11,233 nt of DNA from Bacteroidota bacterium (GTDB lineage: Bacteria; Bacteroidota; Bacteroidia; Chitinophagales; Chitinophagaceae), in contig JAEZRL010000321.1 of assembly GCA_023440945.1 (NCBI GenBank), forward strand, positions 1-11,233, given 5' to 3'. Below, in pieces: positions 1 through 6,731 of the stretch (position 1 is its first letter; each line of letters begins with the position of its first letter). The position numbers and the translations under genes were made by a program. A model generated the notes under the pieces. It was not told the DNA's origin and searched no databases. It was given only the letters and a program-made list of their open reading frames with translations.

Positions 1-646
1 ATTCACCTTCAACAACCAGCACGTCATCAATTCGTATTGGTTGTGTAAACGCAATTTGAAATCCTGCTAATAAATTACTTAACGATTTCTGCGCAGCAAA
101 ACCAATAATAATTCCGCCAATTCCAACACCGGTTAATAAACCTGCGCCAATTCTTCTTAAACTTTCAAAACTTAATAAAACGGCGCAGCCTGCTAACACG
201 AAAATGATCGTCACGATCAGCTTACGCAGAAACTGGAGTTGTGTTCGTATTTTTCTTTCACGAAGATTATTAGATTTATGCAAATCGTAAGCATAATAAA
301 CATAATCTTCCACCACTTTTACAATGCTTATTAGAATTGAAGCAAATGAAATGATAAGCGCTATCCCGATTAATTTATGTGCCAATGCAGAAAATTTATC
401 GCCGATCTGCATAAATGGAAGGGACATATTCAACAGCAACAAAGGAAGAAAAAAACTAAGCGGACGAGTAAGATGTTTTAAAATTGAACGAACAAGAGAG
501 AAGTTTTTTTCCTTCGTATAAAATTTCATCAGCAACGAAAAAATTGCTCTTATAATTAATCCGCCAATAATCGCAGCAGCTATCAATATCAGATTGTAAA
601 CGAAATCAGGAAAATGATCGAAAGTGTTTTGAAAATATTCAAACAT
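1..646 (-). CDS. MscS-family mechanosensitive ion channel (5' part, runs off left edge)
   Basis: Reading from an ATG at 644-646 down to position 1 gives 215 uninterrupted codons of a membrane protein. Hydrophobic helices lie at about residues 15-38, 62-75, 92-110 and 143-160. They are followed by the pore-lining helix and the MscS signature: GIGGIIIGFAAQKSLSN at 175-191, then AGFQIAFTQPIRIDD at 194-208. In this family the glycine/alanine-rich helix lines the pore and the PIRIDD segment begins the cytoplasmic beta domain. The role is a tension-gated channel of the inner membrane that releases solutes on hypo-osmotic shock. The rest of the cytoplasmic domain and the stop codon are outside the window. 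The basic stretch RERKIRTQLQFLRK (128-141) before the pore helix fits a cytoplasmic loop. No Shine-Dalgarno is visible upstream. The family assignment is firm, but the subtype (MscS, MscK or YbdG-like) cannot be decided from this part. Confidence 0.93.
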   Translation of the reverse strand, partial: MFEYFQNTFDHFPDFVYNLILIAAAIIGGLIIRAIFSLLMKFYTKEKNFSLVRSILKHLTRPLSFFLPLLLLNMSLPFMQIGDKFSALAHKLIGIALIISFASILISIVKVVEDYVYYAYDLHKSNNLRERKIRTQLQFLRKLIVTIIFVLAGCAVLLSFESLRRIGAGLLTGVGIGGIIIGFAAQKSLSNLLAGFQIAFTQPIRIDDVLVVEGE

Positions 647-691
647 AAGCGTTTTAATAAGTTTAGAAGTTCATCAAACAATGTACCCAAC

Positions 692-721
692 GCAAGATAA
701 GCCTGCTAAAAGGGAATCAAC
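692..721 (-). promoter_or_regulatory. Possible Bacteroidota-type promoter of the MscS gene
   Basis: On the minus strand GTTG (718-721) is followed after 18 nt by TATCTTGC (692-699). Bacteroidota sigma factors recognise a -33 TTG/TTTG and a -7 TAnnTTTG box with roughly this spacing. The -7 box here matches only partly (TTGC instead of TTTG). Transcription would start around 685, giving a leader of about 40 nt before the ATG at 646. This is a motif match only. Confidence 0.3.
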
Positions 722-750
722 ATAAACAGAAGTTAATATACCAAAATAAT

Positions 751-782
751 AAAACCAATCATGTTAGAGTATGATTGGTTTT
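751..782 (-). terminator. Rho-independent terminator of the Tricorn-like protease gene
   Basis: A perfect 12-bp inverted repeat, AAAACCAATCAT (751-762) and ATGATTGGTTTT (771-782), encloses an 8-nt loop. On the minus strand the stem is followed by an AT-rich tail (ATTATTTTGG). It lies 36 bases past the stop of the protease gene, so it should end that transcript before the MscS gene. The stem has few GC pairs but is flanked by A and T runs on both sides and could act in both directions. Confidence 0.75.
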
Positions 783-818
783 TATGATGATGTGCAATTA
801 TTTCACACCTTTAAAACA

Positions 819-3800
819 TTAACGCTTTTCAGCAGCAGGCCTTCCCGGTGCTGTAAACCCTTTTGTTTGCAAGAGATTTTTTATTTCTGTTTTTGCACGC
901 TCCAACTGTGGATCTGTGCCGTTTGCCATCGCTCCAAGATCTTCCCGCACTTCAATATCAGGATCAACGCCATGACCTTCTTTAAACCATTCTCCACTAG
1001 GATTATATATACGAAAGGAAGGAACTGTGATACTGCCTCCATCAATTAAGGAAGGCACACCGCTTATCCCAATCAACCCACCCCATGTTCTTGCACCAAT
1101 AAGCGGTCCAAGATTTTTTTCTCTGAAATACAAAGGAAACGCATCACCACCGGAACCACTCCATCCATTTACAAGCATTACTTTAGGACCAAAGTTTGCA
1201 ACAGGCGGCCATTGCCAGTTTTTGCCATCCCGGGTTGCAACAAATGAAAGTGGTGTACGGTCGAGCATTTCTATAAAGCGATCCGGTATTTGTCCGCCAT
1301 CATTAAAACGTTCATCAATAATAAGCGCCTTCTTATTGAATTGGGAATTAAATTGACGCATTAATTCTGTTTGACCATCAATTCCTGTACTTGGAACATA
1401 AACATAACCAACTTCACCATTGGTGGCCTCCTCCACTCTTTTACGCATGTTTTCTATCCAGGCAAGATTGTGCAAACGATATTCATCTCTCATCGTTTTT
1501 AACACTGCTGTTTTAGCGCCAGTCCAGGATGGTGTAGTATTATATGTTACTTCTATTGTTTTATCTGCAAGCCCCTGGAAGACTGCATAGGGTTCCTGCG
1601 CAGTAGTAAGTGGAATGCCGTTTACGGCGAGAATATAATCGCCTTCTTTGATATCAATACCAGAAACATCGAGCGATGAATGTTCTTCTGCATCCCACGG
1701 TGCTCCGTGTATAATTTTTTTGATCTTGTAATAATCTCCATCCGCAGCCCAATCCACACCGAGATAACCGACAGACAGGCTTTTTTCTTCCTCTACGTCG
1801 CCACCGCCATGATAAGTGTGCGAAGCACTTAATTCACCTATCATTTCACCTATAATAAAATCGACTTCTTCACGTGTTATTGCACCATTGAGCATTTTAG
1901 CATAACGTTCTTTCACCTCCTTCCAGTTAACTCCATGCATGTTTGCATCATAAAAATAATCACGCTCAATTCGCCATGCATCTGTAAATAATTGCTTCCA
2001 TTCCTGCCGCAGGTCAACCATCATTTGCATCTCTGAAAGACGTAAAGGTTTCTCAAATTTTTGTCCTTCCTCCGGTTTTACTATAGCAAGTGAACGATTC
2101 TTCCACACAAGTATTTTTTCACCATTTTGCGAGAGCCAATAAGCTTCGGCATCAAGTATTTTTTTCTCTTCACGCTTATCAATATCATAATAATTAATTG
2201 AAGATTTTGCATCATCCGGAGAACCTGTATCAGGATTCTTTTGATAGATGATCTTGCCTTTAACAGAAGCAAGCTTTCCATAATTTCCATTGGATACCGG
2301 CAGAAGCACAAGCCTGTTTTCAAAACCATCAAAATCAATTTTTACATCTTTAGCTGATTTATCATCGGCAGATGTACTATCTTTTTTATCTTCTTTGCCT
2401 TTCTTATCCTCTTTCTTTGAATCTTCCTTTTTTGCCTCTTCCTTCACCTCCACAGAATCATTCTTTGGAGCAAGAATGGAAGACGTTGTTTTTTCAAGAC
2501 TGATAGCACCGATCTTACCTGAGTTGGCATAAATAAAAGTGTTATCGAGATCGCTGTAATATGGCTGGAAGGAAGAAGAGGTAACGACATATAAATATTT
2601 TCCGCTTTCATCAAACACAGGACTTGAACAATTATAATAACCACTTAAAGGTTGTTGAAGTTTTTTATTCTTATAATCATAAATGAATACTGTATTATGA
2701 CCGTTATCAAGATCTCTTGCATAAGTAAGCCAGCGACTATCCGGCGACCAGCTAACAAGAAAACCTTCTAAGTTACCATGCGAATAACGCAATGCTTTAT
2801 CTATATCCGTTGTTTGATTGGTTGCAATATCATATACTTTTATTTGCATTGCTTTATCAATAAAAGCAAGCTTTTTACTATCCGGTGACCAAAACAAACT
2901 ATACCTGAAACCGGCACCGTAACTTGTTAATTTTTTTGCAGCATTTTCTTTTCCAACTTCAGCAACATACAATTCGTATTCACCTGATTTATCACTCCAG
3001 TAAGCCATTGATTTTCCATCAGGCGACCATGCAGGATAACGTTCTGCGACACCTGAAGTCCTGGTAAGATCTTTTACATAACCGTTTTCTGCGGGCACAG
3101 AAAAGATATCACCTCTTGCTTCTACCAAAACACGTTTTCCATCCGGACTTACCGAAACATTTTCAACAAGCTTATCAACGTTTTCAAGTCTTGGTTTAAG
3201 CATCGCTTCATCTGTTACCACATTTACTTTTACTTCTTTTTGTTGTTGGTTTGATAAAGAATAGAGATACAATTTTCCGCCTGCTTCAAAAACAATATCA
3301 TCAGGACCTAAAGAAGGAAAATGAACATCATAATCAGTAAATCTTGTAAGCTGTTCGAAGCTTTTTTTAGAAAGATCATAACGCCACAAATTCATTCTTT
3401 GTTCATCTCCACGATCGGATAAAAAGTAGATGAAGTTGTCATGCCACATAGGAAATTCATATCCCACATCTGTTGGCTTTGAAATATATTCTGCAGTTTT
3501 ATTTGCAAAATCAAAGATGCAGATATCAGCCTTCCATCCACCACGATATCTTTTCCAGTTTCTGCCTACCTGCGTACGAAAAGTAAGCGCCATTTTTTTC
3601 CCGTCAGGCGAATAAGAACCAAACTCTGCATAAGCCAAAGGAAGTTTTTCATCCGCTCCGCCTGCTGCACTTACTGTATAAAACTGGTTGAAACGCGCCT
3701 TACCACTTTCTCTTATAGATGCAAACAAAACACGTTTACCATCGTTTGTCCAGTCAACAACACGATCGCTGTAACCATGTTGTGTAAGGCGAACCGGAAC

Positions 3801-4091
3801 ACCACCCGTAACAGGAATTACATAAGCATCTTTATTGCCGTCATAGTTTCCTGTAAAGGCGATACTTCTTCCATCAGGTGAAAATTTGGGATAGCTTTCC
3901 ACGCCTGCAGGAGAGCTGAGTTTTACAGCCGTTCCGCCATCTTTTGGTATAAGCCAGAGATCGTTGGCGTAAGTAAAAACGATCTGTGTTTTTGAAACAT
4001 CCGGATAACGAAATAATCCTGCATCAATTTGTGAAAATGCAGGAAAAGATAAAGAGCATGCCAGAACAAAACATGATGCAATTTTCTTCAT
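819..4091 (-). CDS. Secreted Tricorn-like protease (S41 family, PD40 propeller, PDZ)
   Basis: The 1090-residue protein has a clear signal peptide (basic MKK, hydrophobic core, probable cut after ...FPAFS at residue 20), so it should act in the periplasm or outside. Residues 25-540 carry many WD40-like PD40 repeats (SPDG at 71, 161 and 315; WSPDGK at 355; WSPDS at 401 and 448), matching the Tricorn beta-propellers. A highly charged Lys/Glu/Asp/Ser linker spans about 545-583. A PDZ-like domain lies at about 774-851 and an S41 protease core follows to about 1045. By motif comparison with Thermoplasma Tricorn (Ser745, His746, Ser965, Glu1023), the likely catalytic residues are Ser757-His758 in SASHTYH, Ser980 in WSGSGGDAFP and Glu1038 in KEGHGVDPD; the RTWGG motif downstream of the serine is present. 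The length is close to Tricorn's, but archaeal Tricorn is cytosolic and this one is exported. The role is probably degradation of peptides or damaged envelope proteins. It is transcribed alone and ends at the hairpin at 751-782. Substrates are unknown. Confidence 0.93.
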   Translation of the reverse strand: MKKIASCFVLACSLSFPAFSQIDAGLFRYPDVSKTQIVFTYANDLWLIPKDGGTAVKLSSPAGVESYPKFSPDGRSIAFTGNYDGNKDAYVIPVTGGVPVRLTQHGYSDRVVDWTNDGKRVLFASIRESGKARFNQFYTVSAAGGADEKLPLAYAEFGSYSPDGKKMALTFRTQVGRNWKRYRGGWKADICIFDFANKTAEYISKPTDVGYEFPMWHDNFIYFLSDRGDEQRMNLWRYDLSKKSFEQLTRFTDYDVHFPSLGPDDIVFEAGGKLYLYSLSNQQQKEVKVNVVTDEAMLKPRLENVDKLVENVSVSPDGKRVLVEARGDIFSVPAENGYVKDLTRTSGVAERYPAWSPDGKSMAYWSDKSGEYELYVAEVGKENAAKKLTSYGAGFRYSLFWSPDSKKLAFIDKAMQIKVYDIATNQTTDIDKALRYSHGNLEGFLVSWSPDSRWLTYARDLDNGHNTVFIYDYKNKKLQQPLSGYYNCSSPVFDESGKYLYVVTSSSFQPYYSDLDNTFIYANSGKIGAISLEKTTSSILAPKNDSVEVKEEAKKEDSKKEDKKGKEDKKDSTSADDKSAKDVKIDFDGFENRLVLLPVSNGNYGKLASVKGKIIYQKNPDTGSPDDAKSSINYYDIDKREEKKILDAEAYWLSQNGEKILVWKNRSLAIVKPEEGQKFEKPLRLSEMQMMVDLRQEWKQLFTDAWRIERDYFYDANMHGVNWKEVKERYAKMLNGAITREEVDFIIGEMIGELSASHTYHGGGDVEEEKSLSVGYLGVDWAADGDYYKIKKIIHGAPWDAEEHSSLDVSGIDIKEGDYILAVNGIPLTTAQEPYAVFQGLADKTIEVTYNTTPSWTGAKTAVLKTMRDEYRLHNLAWIENMRKRVEEATNGEVGYVYVPSTGIDGQTELMRQFNSQFNKKALIIDERFNDGGQIPDRFIEMLDRTPLSFVATRDGKNWQWPPVANFGPKVMLVNGWSGSGGDAFPLYFREKNLGPLIGARTWGGLIGISGVPSLIDGGSITVPSFRIYNPSGEWFKEGHGVDPDIEVREDLGAMANGTDPQLERAKTEIKNLLQTKGFTAPGRPAAEKR

Positions 4092-4153
4092 AAAAGAAGT
4101 TTTGGTTTACAACTGAATTTAAACATGAAAATAGAAAAGCAGTTTATAATTTT

Positions 4154-4189
4154 TTGAAAGATTATTATGAAAGGTTTTAAGCCCTTTCA
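4154..4189. promoter_or_regulatory. Cluster of TGAAAG motifs in the divergent promoter region
   Basis: The 128-base gap between the divergent protease and Nudix genes holds TTGAAAG (4154-4160), TGAAAGG (4168-4174) and the inverse CCTTTCA (4183-4189). The last two form a 7-bp stem with an 8-nt loop. The arrangement could be an operator or a leader hairpin affecting either gene. It lacks a T-run and so does not look like a terminator. In AT-rich DNA this may also be chance; no known regulator is recognised. Confidence 0.25.
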
Positions 4190-4196
4190 ATTAATG

Positions 4197-4204
4197 TATC
4201 TTCC
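4197..4204 (+). promoter_or_regulatory. Weak -7 promoter box upstream of the Nudix gene
   Basis: TATCTTCC resembles the Bacteroidota -7 box TAnnTTTG at six of eight positions, and its TATCTT half matches the box in front of secDF. It lies 15 bases before the ATG at 4220, giving a very short leader. No TTG is seen at the expected -33 position, so the call is tentative. Confidence 0.3.
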
Positions 4205-4219
4205 GGTATAAATAAGGCT

Positions 4220-4798
4220 ATGGAACAACACATCAACATTCAAAAGAAAGAAACGTTATCAAAAGAAAAATATCTTTTAGAAAAAGTGACCTTTAGTTAT
4301 ACAAAAAAAGATGGACAGGAAGTTACCAAAACGAATGAAGTTTATCATCCCGGAAATGCGGTCACTGTTTTATTATATAACAAACAAAACAGAAAAGTGG
4401 TATTGATTCAACAATTTCGCTTGCCTTCTTATTTAAATGGAAATGAAACAGGAATGCTGATAGAAGCCTGTGCAGGTAAAACGGATAATGAACAACCTGA
4501 AGTTGCCATTAAAAGGGAAATAAAAGAAGAGACAGGCTATGAAATGAATAAGGTTGAAAAAATATTTGAAGCTTATATGACACCCGGCGCAGTATCAGAA
4601 AAATTATTTTTTTATACCGCTATGTATGATGAAAACATGAAAGTTTCAGAAGGGGGCGGGCTCGAAGAAGAGCAGGAACATCTTAATGTGCTTGAATTAA
4701 ATTATGACGATGCGCTGCAAATGATAAGAACAGGAGAAATACAGGATGCGAAAACGATCATGCTTTTACAATATGCAAGTATAAATAAATTATTATAA
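4220..4798 (+). CDS. nudK: Nudix hydrolase, NudK/GDP-mannose pyrophosphatase-like
   Basis: The 192-residue protein is nearly the length of E. coli NudK (about 191) and resembles it along its whole length. It has an N-terminal beta region with VLIQQFRLPSYLNG (61-74), a Nudix box at about 85-107 ending REIKEETGY (99-107), then EAYMTPGAVSEKLFFY (117-132), a glycine-rich GGGLEEEQEHL (145-155) and TGEIQDAKT (171-179). Glu100, Glu103 and Glu104 are the expected Mg-binding residues. Counted from Gly86, the box is one residue shorter than the canonical GX5EX7REUXEEXGU and has Gln92 where the first Glu is expected. Counted from Ala85, the spacing fits and Glu91 serves. NudK enzymes cleave GDP-mannose, and some relatives cleave ADP-ribose, into a nucleoside monophosphate and a sugar phosphate in the cytoplasm. 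The gene stands alone, divergent from the protease and convergent with the YhhN gene 22 bases away. Family is certain; substrate is inferred. Confidence 0.88.
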   Translation: MEQHINIQKKETLSKEKYLLEKVTFSYTKKDGQEVTKTNEVYHPGNAVTVLLYNKQNRKVVLIQQFRLPSYLNGNETGMLIEACAGKTDNEQPEVAIKREIKEETGYEMNKVEKIFEAYMTPGAVSEKLFFYTAMYDENMKVSEGGGLEEEQEHLNVLELNYDDALQMIRTGEIQDAKTIMLLQYASINKLL

Positions 4799-4820
4799 CA
4801 TCATCCTGAAAGAAAGTAAA

Positions 4821-5582
4821 TTATGAAACGGCCTTCGTTGTATGAGAGGAAGAAGAATGTCTGCCCGACTTATTTCTTAAATACCGCACAGCTCCGAACA
4901 CAAGAAAAAATTGTGCTGCGCCATAAGTGAACATCACAGCTATATCGAGATAAAGATTGATTCCATCGAATTTTTTATTCAATATTTCATACGCAAACTT
5001 ATTACCTGCAAGAAGCGTATCGGAAACAACAAATAAGATTGCACCCGGAATAAAATTTTGTACGCCCAGTTTTCTAATTCTACCACTGTTATATGTATTT
5101 ATTGCTGTCAATAACATGAAACAAATTGCGAGGGCATAAACAGTTACAGGTATTTGCAACTCCATTATTTTTTCCCATAACAAAAACATAAAAACATACA
5201 AGTAAGCAATTATGAAAATCGAGCTCATAATAATTACAAGCAAACCTTCTTTTTTAAAAGGAACAAGACGCAAAAAGAAAACCGAATAAAGAATATGTGC
5301 AATAAGAAATGCAAGAAGGCCTTCAACAAAAGAGAAATCGGTGTTGCCTGTTAACAGCACAACATCACCAATCCAACTAAATAACAAAATGAACAGTATT
5401 ATCAATTTGCTTCGCGGATGTCTTGTTTTATTTGTACTATATAAAACAGAAATAAGCAGCAGCGGAACCAATAATAACTTACTGTAAAAACGATAATCGT
5501 TCGTACCATAATAAACAAAAAAACAATCTGCAATAAGAACAAGCCAAAAGAGAATAAAAAGAATTCGTTGTAAGGGTTTCAT
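4821..5582 (-). CDS. YhhN/TMEM86-family integral membrane protein (putative lysoplasmalogenase)
   Basis: The 253-residue protein consists almost entirely of hydrophobic helices, about eight. They carry the YhhN-family pattern: YSKLLLVPLLL (33-43), FSWIGDVVLL with Asp73, AHILYS with His96, PGAILFVVSDTLLA with Asp188, and FTYGAAQFFLVFG with Gln224. The conserved Asp and His residues within membrane helices are thought to form the active site in animal TMEM86, which hydrolyses the vinyl-ether bond of lysoplasmalogens. In bacteria the family's substrate is less certain. The C-terminus ends in a short polar tail (about 238-253: RNKSGRH, a serine run, then TTKAVS). The gene starts 14 bases after the HU/SPOR-like gene on the same strand, so the two are probably co-transcribed. 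It converges with the Nudix gene, and the 22-base gap shows no hairpin, so the two transcripts may overlap at their 3' ends. Confidence 0.85.
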   Translation of the reverse strand: MKPLQRILFILFWLVLIADCFFVYYGTNDYRFYSKLLLVPLLLISVLYSTNKTRHPRSKLIILFILLFSWIGDVVLLTGNTDFSFVEGLLAFLIAHILYSVFFLRLVPFKKEGLLVIIMSSIFIIAYLYVFMFLLWEKIMELQIPVTVYALAICFMLLTAINTYNSGRIRKLGVQNFIPGAILFVVSDTLLAGNKFAYEILNKKFDGINLYLDIAVMFTYGAAQFFLVFGAVRYLRNKSGRHSSSSHTTKAVS

Positions 5583-5596
5583 CTGAAAATTTAATG

Positions 5597-6499
5597 TTAT
5601 CGTATTCCTTCAATACTTACAGGCGTACCAAAATAAATTCGTAAAGAATCTTTTATTGCAGATGTATCTTTCCCTGCCAATTTCTTTTCCACAAACAGTT
5701 TATACAGCTTCGGTGTATCCGTTCCTATACTGTCAATTCTTACACGCACGTTATAGCTTTTAAGCTGATTAAATCGTGAATATGCTCTCTGTTCATTAAA
5801 AGTTCTTTCAAAAACAAATTTATATACTGCTGTATCAGTATCGGAGATTGAAGATAATTTATCACTATTAATTGCAGCGGGTTTTGCAGAAGAAGAATCT
5901 GTGGCAGGCTTAACCGATGCTGTATCTGTTGCAATTGCAGTATGTGTAACCGTATCAACAACCGCAGCAGAATCAGTAAATGCAGTAGATAGTTTTGTTG
6001 TATTATTATCTTCTGTTGACATGTTATAAACCGTATAACCAATCCCGGCAATAACAATAATTATTATTAATGCAACAAGAATATTTAAACCACCGCCTGT
6101 TTTTTTATCCGCATAATTATCAATCAAAGTATCATGACTGATCGTTTTTTTTCTTTTACTTTCAGGCTCATCCGATACAGGTTTTGGTGCAAGAAAATAT
6201 TCCAGGTTCTTGCCCATTTGTATTGAGCCCACATCTTCAATTTCCCAGGGCCGGCCAAGATTAATAAATTGCCTTGTCTCACTTAAAAAAGCATCAATAC
6301 CTGAAGAAACAAGCACATTGTTCTTACCTGCTTTTTCAGAAATAAAAGGAATAAGTTCGGGGGTGGTCAAAGCTCTTTTATCATAAAAAAATTCAACAGG
6401 GGAAGTTGAAGAGCCTCCTGTTTTCAAAACGCCAATTCCTTCCAGCGAAACACTTCCGTTATTAAATAAAAAGTCCCGGATATATAAACTATAATCCAC
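5597..6499 (-). CDS. HU-like domain / TM / SPOR-like envelope protein
   Basis: This 300-residue protein has a three-part plan seen in Bacteroidota. Residues 1-104 look like two small HU-type (CCDC81-like) modules: YIRDFLFNNGSVSLEGIGVL (6-25), then a second pass ending EIEDVGSIQM (86-95) and YFLAP. A single transmembrane helix follows at about 139-159, after a basic SKRKK (114-118). A low-complexity Thr/Ser/Ala/Asp region (165-222) leads to a C-terminal domain at 226-297 (YKFVFERTF, AYSRFNQLKSYNVRV, LYKLFVEKKL) that resembles a diverged SPOR fold. SPOR domains bind denuded peptidoglycan, so the protein probably has a cytoplasmic N-terminus and a periplasmic wall-binding C-terminus. The start codon is GTG: no ATG exists between it and the in-frame stop upstream, and the HU-like motif begins just after it. 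It is first in a probable operon with the YhhN gene. The HU and SPOR assignments rest on pattern recognition and are less sure than the layout. Confidence 0.75.
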   Translation of the reverse strand: MDYSLYIRDFLFNNGSVSLEGIGVLKTGGSSTSPVEFFYDKRALTTPELIPFISEKAGKNNVLVSSGIDAFLSETRQFINLGRPWEIEDVGSIQMGKNLEYFLAPKPVSDEPESKRKKTISHDTLIDNYADKKTGGGLNILVALIIIIVIAGIGYTVYNMSTEDNNTTKLSTAFTDSAAVVDTVTHTAIATDTASVKPATDSSSAKPAAINSDKLSSISDTDTAVYKFVFERTFNEQRAYSRFNQLKSYNVRVRIDSIGTDTPKLYKLFVEKKLAGKDTSAIKDSLRIYFGTPVSIEGIR

Positions 6500-6614
6500 G
6501 AATAAATTTTTTTGGAAAAATAAACATTTTAATAACCTTATACATCATACTAATCTAATGACATATATTTTTTGTACTTAGCTGCAACAATGCTATGGAG
6601 CTTTTGTTGAGCCT

Positions 6615-6640
6615 GTGCCGAACTTGTTTCGGTATCGCAC
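6615..6640. repeat. REP-like intergenic palindrome
   Basis: CCGAA (6618-6622) and TTCGG (6628-6632) form a stem around CTTGT, with outer GTG (6615-6617) and CAC (6638-6640) able to pair across a short bulge. The sequence TGTGCCGAACTTGTTTCGGT resembles short palindromic repeats that I recall as frequent between genes in Bacteroidota genomes, where related forms read GCTGAACTTGTTTCAGC. Only one copy is in this window, so repeat status rests on memory and not on the sequence here. It lacks a T-run and is not an evident terminator. Confidence 0.35.
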
Positions 6641-6718
6641 CCTCTTCAGCCGAAGTAATTATATTGAACAAAGTGGCAGCTTCATTTATATTTTAACAGC
6701 TTCTTATCCGCGCTGTAC

Positions 6719-6726
6719 TAAATTTG
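6719..6726 (+). promoter_or_regulatory. -7 promoter box (TAAATTTG) just before the small membrane protein gene
   Basis: TAAATTTG is a full match to the Bacteroidota -7 consensus TAnnTTTG. It ends 5 bases before the ATG at 6732, so transcription starting about 6-7 bases downstream would begin at or next to the start codon. No TTG is visible at the usual -33 distance. A weaker TATTTTTTG (6566-6574) further upstream could be an alternative promoter. Confidence 0.45.
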
Positions 6727-6731
6727 CACAA

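Noticed and set aside
324..521. Plus-strand open frame opposite the MscS gene
   Set aside because: It lies wholly antisense to a well-recognised channel gene and has no features of its own.
2290..2532. Plus-strand Ser/Phe-rich open frame opposite the protease gene
   Set aside because: It is the antisense reading of the Lys/Glu codon repeats in the protease linker; such repeats give long Ser/Phe/Leu frames without being genes.
5740..6057. Minus-strand Leu/Ile/Gln-rich frame inside the HU/SPOR-like gene
   Set aside because: It is an out-of-frame reading of the low-complexity Thr/Ser/Ala region; its composition is repetitive and the main frame has clear domain structure.
6615..6731. N-terminal extension of 39 codons (GTG start) on the small membrane protein
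   Set aside because: The segment overlaps a REP-like palindrome and a full-consensus -7 box, and its translation shows no family-like features; the ATG at 6732 gives the charged start expected of the family.
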